A stretch of DNA of 64,000 bases, from contig OY829326.1 in the NCBI GenBank assembly GCA_963691655.1, forward strand, positions 37,847,989-37,911,988, given 5' to 3'. This document shows positions 46,630-56,199 of the stretch, one piece after another; position 1 is the first letter of the stretch; each line of letters starts with the position of its first letter. The position numbers and the translations under genes are program-made. Source of the stretch: Toxonevra muliebris. Its lineage: Eukaryota > Arthropoda > Insecta > Diptera > Pallopteridae. The notes below the pieces were generated by a model. It worked only from the letters and a program-made list of their open reading frames with translations. It searched no databases and was not told where the DNA came from.

Positions 46630-48020
46630 TATCACTAAAACAAAATCGTGCGCCCAATTTATATTGCGTTTATTTTTATTTTTTGTTATTTTTGGGGGGC
46701 GGGAAGTCAGGGAGCGATGGCGTCGGCCACAGACGAACACATTGACATTGCGTTAGAAAAAGTGATAATGTAATTCTTTTTCTTTTTGATTCAAATATTT
46801 ATTCACTGTTTTCATACACACGCACACATACAAAGAAAAAGAAAAATACAAGAAAAGATAAATTATAAACTAAAAAAATGAGAAAAGAAATGCAGCAAAA
46901 TAAAATATAAATGAAAAAAAATATATATATATTTATAATATCAGTAAAACCATCTCAAGCTTGAAATTCACAACTCTTAAAAACGAAATGTAAATGTAAA
47001 AGATATTGGGGCATAGTCATAGTCAACGATAAAGTGTAATTTAATTAAACTATACTTTAATACTATAAGAAATGCTTGGCATTAAAGTATAGTTTAGTTA
47101 AGGTAACCTCTATTTTTGGCTATAACTATGCGTCATTATGATTTTTTGTTTATTTGAGGAAAACTAGAGGCCATTGTTAAAAATTGTAAGAAATTTTATT
47201 TGTATGACGTTCTAAAATGCAAGAAAAATCTAAAGAACTGTTCTTTTAGTTTCATTATCATAAAGGTGTAACCGATTGAAGTGCAATGAAAACTTGACTT
47301 CAAGTTAATTGTTTTTGATTATATTTTGAAAGTTTTGATCAGCTGGCATTATTAAAATTATCCCAAAAATTGTATCCTTAACGTTCTTCCTCCATTAGTT
47401 CATATAGTTTTGTTTAAACAGAGCCGAATTTTGTTGTCAGTCTCTTCGCTTCCAAAGTTTTAAGTGTTTTCTCCAAGTGAAGTGAAAACTGCACGCCTTA
47501 CAACTTCATCATATTTCTAGCCTAAACGAATTTTCTACCGTATTTTTATTAATTGCAGTAAATTCTTAATCGTTGTTTTTTTCTTTACTTTATTATGTTT
47601 TAAGCGTCATAAGAAGATGTTTGTTTAGTTTACTTTGTATATAAATGTTTTTCTTTTTTGTTTTGTTTTGTTTTATTTTTTACAACGACAGCATCTCCTA
47701 TTTCATTAATGCTCACAAAACTTATAAGCTATATTATTTATTTCTATTTTTATTTTATTCTTTTTATATTTTTGTTTAAACAGCTTCTTTTTTAAAAGTA
47801 AAACGCAAACGATAACACATTATCTCACTAACACATAGACTCACATGTGCATACATTCATTCTGCAAAGCAAATAAAACTCTACTCGCCCACTAATAAAT
47901 AAGTAAGTCAGAAAAAAAAGCCAAGCCAATAAAATTAAAACGTGCACGTGAAATTTAAATATATGCGAAATATTATTAAAACAACACATAATAATAGTAA
48001 TTCTATATAGTAAAAATAAA
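46630..48020 (+). other. Usp47 3' untranslated region (inferred)
   Basis: AT-rich DNA after the Usp47 stop, with AATAAA signals at 47872-47877 and more near 47927 and 48015. There is no competing gene. It contains the hairpin repeat at 47011-47131. The end point is uncertain. Confidence 0.5.
47011..47131. repeat. 121-bp hairpin repeat inside the Usp47 3' UTR
   Basis: Two 51-nt arms (47011-47061 and 47081-47131) are inverted copies agreeing at 41 of 51 positions, separated by 19 nt. They start gcatagt and share ttaaactatactttaat-type sequence near the loop. If transcribed in the Usp47 3' UTR it would fold into a long stem. It is either a small hairpin MITE or a structured UTR element. Confidence 0.7.
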
Positions 48021-48364
48021 ATTCAAAATGCGACGCAAACACAATATTATTTTTGTTTCTTAAAATTAAAAGCGAAAAATAAATACTAAAAATATAAAAG
48101 CTTCAAAGATGAGACTGTAAAAAATTAATAAAGAAAAGATATAAAAAACAAACAAGAAAAAAAAAATAGATATGAAAATTATGTTGAAAAGAAGTAAAAT
48201 TCATTAATGAGATTTGAAATTCTAATAAATAAAAGTAAATAATAATAAAGTCATAAATTTTGCGTATTTTTTAAATTTATTTATAGGAATTTGATTTAGT
48301 ATAAAGTGATGAATCAAAAATTTAAAAAGTTCCCCTTTTTAATTTAACACAATTTTTGTCTAAA

Positions 48365-48388
48365 TTTTTTTTTTTTTTTTTTTTTTTT
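48365..48388. repeat. T24 run
   Basis: Twenty-four uninterrupted T residues. Confidence 0.9.
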
Positions 48389-48529
48389 GTCTTTAAAATA
48401 TCCTTAAATCTGCATCTAGAGCGGTGTTAGTCATTTACAACTACACCACAGCTATTGTCGTTTACATATGAAAACAAAAAAAAAAAAAATATTCAAGTAT
48501 GCTTATGAAGGAAAGGAGCTAGTGCCTTC

Positions 48530-48818
48530 TGTGCTTTCTGTGGTTTGGAGGAAGGATGTGAAGAGACGGCGGATCACTTTTTTAGTGTCTGCCCCGCTTT
48601 CTGCCAGATTAGAGCAAGCATATTTGGTACTAGAGTGTTGGGGGACGAACACCTGAGCTCTTTAACACCGCAGGATCTGTATAGATTTATTAATAAATCT
48701 GGTAGATTTAAATAATAGCAAAAGGGAACACAGGATATAGTACAATGGACGTAAAAAGCTGAGTGCTGTATTCTTGAATACTTCTTTTGTCTTCAACAGA
48801 AAAAAAAAAACAAAAAAA
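48530..48818 (+). pseudogene. 3' end of a non-LTR retrotransposon (zinc knuckle, 3' UTR, A tail)
   Basis: The frame 48530-48715 encodes CAFCGLEEGCEETADHFFSV, then CPAFCQIRASIFGTRVLGDE and HLSSLTPQDLYRFINKSGRF, a Lys and TAA. CAFC with the later H-x4-C forms the C-x2-C-x11-H-x4-C knuckle at the end of LINE ORF2 proteins. About 85 bp of 3' UTR follow, ending in an A-rich tail (48800-48818). The reverse transcriptase is absent, the usual result of 5' truncation during target-primed insertion. The retained frame is intact, suggesting a fairly young insertion. It probably belongs to the family represented by the RNase H piece at 27.6 kb, though the parts do not overlap. Confidence 0.8.
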
Positions 48819-49519
48819 TGATTATGAAATGTCTATAGTCTATTCATTTGATGTTACCAAAGGCATTTGAAATCATAAACTATTTTTTGGCGTTAGTTTT
48901 TAGTCATACAAATAATTTCTCGCTGTGAACATAACGAAAAAATCAGAATAACCACTGCTCATATTGCTTCGTTGCTGTTTGAACAACGACGATGGTAAGG
49001 AAATGCCGACCACTGATCTAGAGTGATATTATTAACTCATTTTGTCATTTAATATTTTGAACAGGTAAGTTTAAGACGCTAGCAATTTTTAGTGTACTTA
49101 TATGATAGACGTACACCAAAAATCATTCGCATCGGATTAGTTCGTGCCATTGTTCAAAATAATCTTACATTGCTGTTCCAGTATAACAGGCCTCAAAAAC
49201 TTCAACAGAGTAATGTGTTTGAGGGCTCCCCTCCATTAGGTTTCGATTCCATTTCTTGCTAGCATCGGGAAATCAGACTTGGAAGTGTTCTAGTGTTTCT
49301 TGCTTTTCGATATCAAGCCAGCAGAAACAGCTGTCGTTATGTGAAAACCGCATCCTTGAAAAAGGTAAGAGCTGCTTATAGATTATGTTGGAGCTACATC
49401 GTTCTTGTTATGTCACACTTAGTAAAGTTGTAAAAGTGCAAGAAAATTGCTTCTCTAAATAAAATCAAGAGAGCTAGATCTTGTTTCGATCAAGACCATA
49501 TCCCGCTCACAATTCACAC
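48819..49519. other. Unassigned stretch
   Basis: No gene is recognised. Strong donor-like sites (AACAG|GTAAGT near 49064; AAAAAG|GTAAGA near 49361) occur without recognisable exons. Confidence 0.3.
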
Positions 49520-49632
49520 CTATTCCAAATATTCCCGACATAAAATGCCCAGGAAATTTTGTTTCTTTTCCCGTATTTCTATAGGAAAAGTAGGAAAAAG
49601 AATAAATTTCATTTCGGGAATATTTAGAATAG
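49520..49632. repeat. 113-bp hairpin MITE
   Basis: The arms at 49520-49546 and 49606-49632 are inverted copies matching at 24 of 27 positions (shared core aaatattcccga). The interior also has a partial palindrome (cttttcc and ggaaaag). No coding capacity. Confidence 0.65.
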
Positions 49633-50081
49633 AGCTAATTAACTCCATAAATCAAGAAGTGTAGCAAATTGATCAAATTTTATTCTTAGTGTTTTAAAAT
49701 TTTGGGTATTCATATAAACACTGCAGAATGCAGTATTACAGCTATGTTCATAAAAATAACAGCTGCATTACGAGCAAACAAGAAGTTTTCAAAATAATTT
49801 TTTTTTACCTTATATTGAAACAAAATTTAGTTGAAAATTACACCCTGAAGCTTTAGGTATACAAAACATAAGAATTTTAGTTTTTAAATTTGAATAAAAA
49901 TTGCAAAAAGTCCCCTACAACCGGTGGTATGGTACATCAAACATGGTGCCCGTGACTTACTGTGGAGTGTCATAACATTTGTAGAAGCAGTTGATACAGG
50001 TTTTACGGACTGGCTGGGCCCCCCTTCGCCGACACGTTCAGAGCCGACCCTAATAAATTTTTGGTAATAAGAAAATAAATA

Positions 50082-50140
50082 CAGTGGAACTACGGTTAAC
50101 GGTCACCCGATTAACCGTTACTCCGGTTAACCGTCAACTC
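50082..50140. repeat. Pogo/Tigger-like terminal sequence, one end only
   Basis: Starting at CAGTGGAAC after a TA, the sequence repeats motifs of the form ggttaacggtca, cgattaaccgtta and ggttaaccgtc. CAGT starts with internal TTA(A/T)CCG repeats are typical of pogo/Tigger ends. Related motifs (gattatccgttaag, gacggataatcg) occur at 51820-51870 but do not form a clear partner, and no transposase is seen. Confidence 0.4.
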
Positions 50141-50167
50141 AGTCATTTTATTTTGATTTGGTTTAAA

Positions 50168-50418
50168 TATCGCTGCCTTAATCTGCTACGGCCCTAACAT
50201 CAAATTTTACAATATCGAGTTTTTGATGGATTATGATAGAGCATATCCACTTTCGTCTATGCCAAAAATTTTAGAGATCTGCACCGAAAACTTACGATCT
50301 TTTCTTTTAGCTTAAATTAAAAATTCTCGAAGCAGTACTCTAAGTAATAAAATGTGTTTGCTCTCCTGTAAAATTTCAAAAATACGTGTTAGGGCCTTAG
50401 CGAATTAAGGCAGCGATA
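50168..50418. repeat. 247-bp MITE with TA duplication
   Basis: The arms 50168-50199 and 50387-50418 are inverted repeats matching at 29 of 32 positions (tatcgctgccttaat at the outer end). TA flanks the inferred element (50170-50416) on both sides, as expected for Tc1/mariner/pogo-type insertion. The interior is non-coding. Confidence 0.75.
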
Positions 50419-50528
50419 TACTTCCTCGTTTTCTTCAATTTGGTTTTTGTTCAGATTTGAAACAACCACTAACTTTGACGTTCGAACTGAATATGAATAC
50501 ATTTTCGGAATATTATACATATGTATTA

Positions 50529-51793
50529 AAGCGCGGTTCACGCAAAATTGGCACTCAGGAAAGTTGCTGTATCTTTTTAACCAGAACACTCAGAATAACA
50601 AATAATGCATTAAATGATAACTTTAATATTGTGTTTCAATACTATAATATTAAAAGATTTAAATTTCTTTGTTGTGCAAAAAGTTCCAGATATTCCTTTT
50701 AATGGACCCCATCAACCTTTGAACATCCGCTCTGGATACTTTTGCGGCTATTTGGTTACATTTTAGTAGTTTTTTCTTCAACTTATATTTTGTAATAGCC
50801 CAGTATTTTTCGATCGGTCGAAGCTGGGGGCAATTGGGTGGATTCATATATTTGGGCACTACATCTACTTTATTTGTCTGATACTAATCCATGGTTTTCT
50901 TAGAGTAGTGGCAACTGGCTCAATCAGGTCAAAACTTCACTGGCGAATGGTGGTGACGAACAAATGGCAATAGTCGTTTCGAAAGGCACTCTTTGATGTA
51001 AATGTCAGACGTCATAGAAGAGGATGTCACAAATGCCCTGGATTTGAGACCACAGCTGCAAATAGCCTGCCACACCATTGCTTTCTTTGCAAATTTATCC
51101 ATTTTTATGAATTTTGAGGGTACATTACCACGATTCGTTGCCATATAAAATTTTGACCTGGAAGCTGTTTAAGATCAAATTTTACGTATGATTCGTCATC
51201 CACAATAATGCATCCATTGAATTTGGTCAAAACATTATTATAAAGAAGACGAGCACGTTTTTTGGCCAGCAATTTCTGTTTGTCTGTTCTATTTGGATAT
51301 TTTATAGCACGATGATACTTTAGTCCAGCTTTTATGCGTATTCGTCTAGCAGTGCTTTTGCTGGTATTGAATTTTTTGGCACGATCGCTATCCGATAGTC
51401 CGGGATTGCTTTTGATGGACCTCAAGATCTTTGCCTTTAATTTTGGGTTGGTGGTTCCCGTTTTGTTCAAAACTTTTTTAGCTCTTCCAACCCCAAGAAT
51501 TTCTTTATATCGTTTTATAACTCTACATACCGTTCTTTTGGAGATATTTAACACTTTCGCAATCTTTGAACCAGACCACGACAGATTTTCAATAAATTTG
51601 TTCACAATCAATTTTCTATTTGCAGCTTCCATTGTGCACACAATCACCAACTTGCGATCAATTAATATGAAAAATTTATCAACTAACGGTAACGGTATTG
51701 TAAACAAATCCCAGTAAAAAATTTGTTGTTCTTATGGCTAGGGGCGACGTGGTGACCACAACAAAGCGTGCCAATTTGGCGTGAACCGCGCTT
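50529..51793 (-). mobile_element. ITmD37E transposon with both terminal inverted repeats
   Basis: The ends at 50529-50554 and 51768-51793 are inverted repeats of 26 bp with one difference (outer part aagcgcggttcacgc), each flanked by TA (50527-50528 and 51794-51795). The 1.27-kb interval contains one decayed transposase. The size, TA duplication and catalytic spacing fit the ITmD37E family, known mainly from mosquitoes and other insects. Well-matched ends indicate a relatively recent insertion. Confidence 0.85.
50659..51632 (-). pseudogene. ITmD37E transposase, inactivated
   Basis: The likely start is MEAANRKLIVNKFIENLSWS (51632), leading into a helix-turn-helix region (SKIAKVLNISKRTVCRVIKR, then SDSDRAKKFNTSKSTARRIR). 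The first catalytic motif is CIIVDDESYVKFD. A small deletion near 51140 shifts the frame between QNFIW and MATNRGNVPSKF. Near 50930-50880 the expected WPDLASCHY region reads with three in-frame stops (TGA, TGA, TAG) around PD and ASCHYSKKTMD. The third motif is NCPQLRPIEKYWA. Counting through the stops, 37 residues separate the second Asp from the Glu of RPIE, which defines DD37E. The last frame ends NIWNFLHNKEI. All three catalytic acids are intact, but the copy cannot be translated. Confidence 0.88.
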
Positions 51794-51796
51794 TAA

Positions 51797-54517
51797 TGCA
51801 TCCGATTAATCTTCTATTTGATTATCCGTTAAGCTGCCTGTCCTGTGTCTGACGGATAATCGTAATAATGATAAAAAATAATAATGGAAATAAAGAATTT
51901 TATTTGTATAGCAGGTGCCACGCCTCCTTTTTCCACCAGCATGACATTGTCAACTAAATACCTAAATAACTAAGTTGAAATTTTAAGCACAAAAAATGGC
52001 AAATAAATCAGGAATTCGCAAAAAAAAAGAAGCGTTTTTTGGTCAAAATTCCAACTTTGAATCTCTATAACTTTTGGGAGCAATGGAATAGAGAAATGAA
52101 TGAATTAAAGGTAATTTAGTCGAAGAATGGATGAAAATTGCAGCTCATGTCCGAAAAACCGAAAAATTGGCCTTATCTCGAAAACCAGTAGATATGTATA
52201 TTTGAATATTTAATTTAAAAATTTTCATTCATTTAGGTTCACAGTAAATTTACCTTCAATTAATATTACACTCAACCTTCAACTGCCGCATACTTGAGAA
52301 AAATCAAAAAACATTTAAAACAAAATATCAAAAAAGTAAATTAAATATTAGCAAAAATAATTAAAAAACAAGATATGTTCATTTATTCTTTTTCCGCCAA
52401 TGTCAACAGCCAAAAACAAATAAATAAAAATTACTTTTGCACTTTGTAGATATGCAAAATTTTGTATTTATTTTATTATTTGCACAATTTTGTTTTCTTA
52501 TTCGAAACCCAATTAAAAAAAGAAAAAAAAAAAAGAAAAATAACAGAATATAAATTTATTTTTAAGTCTAATATTCATTCAATTTAGCGTATATTATTCT
52601 TTCCACATTACATCATAAATAACAACTTTATTGCAAAATTATTACAAATTGTGGGTTTTCTGTTGATCAGCAAAAATTCAAATATATATTATAATTTTTG
52701 AAATTTTTTTGCGGAAACATTTGATGTAAAATTCACTACAGCTGCAATAAGATAAATGAAAAATGACGTTTTTATGTGCATACATACAGTGCGTTTAATG
52801 TTTTTAAGACACCTTAAAAAAAAATGTTCGATATAATTCTAAAAGTAACAAAAATTGTTTCAGATATTCGGCTTTGAAAGTAGATTTATCGTTGATTAGG
52901 GTAGACTTGGGTGATACAAAAACGATTGAGCTATTTTGAGCTGACTGGTCGATTTATTTACCAGCAACTTTAAAAACTTGTCAAAAATGCATTTATACAT
53001 TTTTTACAAAAGTAATCACTGTTTAACATTTCTATATATACTGACTTTAAAACCGCATTTATATTATTTAAAAATATTGTATTTCACCTGACTTATTGAC
53101 CGTTAACAGACATACTTTTTTGGAAGGTGCTTTTGAAAATCAACAAAAAATTATAAAATTAATTATTTTGCATTTTAAATTAGAAATTCACCGAGATAAA
53201 ATAGTAATTTTGCTTTTAATTGCTTGTTAATAAGTTCACAGGTCCTTATATATTTTTAAGAAGCTACAGCTGACCAAACTTTTGTAAAAGAGCACATGGC
53301 GAAATAGGCGAAATTTAACTGAAATGCATATTTTTCACATTTTGCTGTCTTTAACTTATAGTAACTCCTAAAATACTGGTTTAAATACATTTGGGAATAC
53401 TTATTGCCCATGATTATTATTATTATTTGAAGGATGGGATTACCCGAAAATCAGGAACTGCGACCAAATTGTACAAATAAGATATATTGTACCAAAGCCC
53501 CAAGTTATGAAAGAAAAGAAGAAAGAAAGATGGATTAGAAACAATAGAGAGTTTTCAACTTAAGTGAAATGATTTCCAAAATTATATTTTTTAGCATATG
53601 CATTCATTGATTAAACTAAAGTTATGTACCAAATTTAAGTTAAGCGGTTTTTTAGAAATATCGCTCATTGACCTTAGAAACGTTGTTTATTGAATTTAAA
53701 GTGCATTGAGTTTTCGTATAAACTTAATTTAAATACAGTTATAATTCTTTAGTTTCAATTTAAATACAAAAAAGCCTTTGCTTATTGTACAAGCTTCCGA
53801 AATGATACTTTTACCTATGAATTTGTGCACTTAAATTCCGATACGAGTATGACATGAAAGGAACAAAAATTAGGAAAATCGTGCATTCTTATCATTGATT
53901 AATCAACTAAAATGCGTTTTAGTTTCAAAAATTATTACCGTAAAAAATGAAAATAGAAATAAAAATAGAATTTCGTAATCAATTAATCATTTGTTTACAA
54001 TTTCAGGCATATATTAAATACGTATTAAATTAAATATCCCCGAAATTTATTAGGAAAAAACTAAATAATATTTGTCATATGTATGCAATTTATTGGGACT
54101 ATTTATTTATGGTCATTTCCTATAGTCACTATTTGTAAAAAGAATTAAAAACAAATTTGTTAATAATTTAAAAATTACCACGAAACTATGTAGTCATTGT
54201 TAATCAATATATGTACTCGAATGTTTTTAAATGTGGCCATTCGAATGACAGCTGTCAGTATCAAATTACCATTTTTTGGAAGTCTTTATTCTATATGTAA
54301 GCTTAACGATCTGACCCCTTATAATTTTTCACGAATTTAATAGCTTTGGGCAATTTATCGTAATCAATTAATGCTATAACCCATTCCTTTATATATTATC
54401 GTACCATATTGGCTGAAATATACTAAAAAATTCATAAAAACATTTAATATACACAGATTTTTCAATGAAATGGTGTCAGTGAAGTGCCTCACTTTACTCC
54501 ACTAATAGTCTACCCAC
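51797..54517. other. AT-rich spacer
   Basis: No gene is recognised. 51820-51870 has pogo-like TTATCCG motifs. The rest is AT-rich with no clear inverted or tandem repeats. Confidence 0.35.
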
Positions 54518-55246
54518 AATTGCGGCATACGACGATAGAGCGGTCGACGCTGTCAGGAATTGAAACGCACTAAATAAAATAAAATAGCACATAACTGTTG
54601 CGGCGGCGTTTCTACCGCCGATGGTTTTCGGTCGATTTAGATTTATTTATATTTTAAGTGTCGCACGGCGTCGGTACATAGTTGGTTGCGATAAATATTT
54701 TTTATTTTATGCAAAAAATTGAAAATATCAGTGATTTATTAAAAGCAATCAATGAAAAAATGCAGGACCGTAATCCAAAAAGAAAAAAATGGTGTGGGAA
54801 TAGAATACATTATGGTAATAATCTGTATTATTTTCACCAGTCTGGGCGTACAGATAAACAAAAAATGTTCACATTAATATTAATATTCTGACTCTGACTG
54901 GTTTGACTGAGGAAAAAAATCATTTTTTTGACGCGTCGATATTAGAACCTTTTTTCTTAATTTCTATTCATAAATACTTCATTAGCATATTAAAAAAAAT
55001 TAGGAGGGATTAGTTCAGTAAATAATTGTGAATAAGCTAGCGAAGTGATAGCATGCATTTTGAAGCGTTTTTCGGAAGCTTTTATTGTTTAACTAAAGTT
55101 ATAATCTTAAAACTATTTTTTTTTATATGGTTGTGTTATATGTACATATATGAAGAATGTATTTCATAAATAAAAAAAATTATTTTACTCGAGCGTATTG
55201 CACAGCGACAACCTCAATATCCGCTCTACCGTCGTATGCCGCAATT
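54518..55246. repeat. 729-bp inverted-repeat element of unknown family
   Basis: The left end 54518-54543 begins aattgcggcatacgacgata and continues gagcgg; it is matched in reverse complement by 55221-55246 with one difference. Just inside both ends lies a tcg-(a)cgctgt motif. The interior holds an internal palindrome (ggcggcgtttctaccgcc, near 54602-54619) and one 69-codon ORF (54682-54891) without recognisable domains. No superfamily is assigned; target duplication is unclear. Confidence 0.7.
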
Positions 55247-56101
55247 ACAAACTGTCTCAAATTGACCTACAGGCGCCATTATGTTACATAGACACTATTT
55301 GAATTCTAAAACATATTAAATATTAATACCTTATAAAAGCGGCGAATAGTTAGTCTAAAATACAATTTTTGTAAGCACTTGCAAAAACTTTTAGAAAACA
55401 AATTTCGCACCTATCTCGGAGAGCAACAAAATGTGCGAATTATGCATCAAACATAATGGATGCGGCAACAATACGACGACAACAATACGACGACAGCCTG
55501 GCTTCGGAAAATATTGTCGTGTTGACTTCGACTTGAACACAATGAACGCAACAACGACAGAATTCGCTCCTTCAATTAAGTTTTCATCCATATCCATTTT
55601 TTCACAATATAGAAATTAAAAATGTAATTTTTGTTAGAATTTTTCATAAATTAAATTGTTTCTACAAACAGAATTATTTTCACGGCTGACAATTTTTTTT
55701 ATTTTCATTCTGTTGCAGATTAAAAATAGAAATAGATTGTAGTCGATGATTGCGGCAATTGTTGTTATGTAGCATTGTCACAGTGTTGCAGCCAATTCAT
55801 GAGTCCATAAAGTCATAATCAACAAATATATATAAATAAATATCGAATTACTGAAGTGAATCTTTCATCAGGTCTCAGATAAACTGACAGACTGATATTT
55901 TTTCTTATAGTATATATACGAGAATAAGCTGAAGACACATCATCTTCTGAGGACAACTCCTGGGAAAAAGAAATGTATACACTTATAAACCTGTACAAAA
56001 TATATTTACTGCTTATGATCCTGCTAAACACTGCAGCATTATTTATATTATATTCTGCATAGAAAGATTTATAGATATAGTTCTCTTTGCAATCGTGAAA
56101 T
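55247..56101. other. Spacer
   Basis: No gene is recognised. A run of acaatacgacgac repeats lies near 55470-55495, within short open frames on both strands. Confidence 0.35.
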
Positions 56102-56199
56102 TAGGAATCGTGTTGAATCCCGAAATGGCCGTCTGATTTGCCCGTCTGTATATGTGGTTGTGATGACTATATACGTTAATTTAGCCTGTTATACATTAC
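56102..56199 (-). repeat. Dispersed repeat, copy 2
   Basis: Inverted copy of the sequence at 9530-9640; its reverse complement begins gtaatgtataacaggct and ends cacgattccta. No coding content. Confidence 0.6.

Noticed and set aside
54682..54891. 69-codon ORF inside the 729-bp inverted-repeat element.
   Set aside because: No transposase motif; Lys/Ile/Asn-rich composition is as expected from AT-rich DNA.
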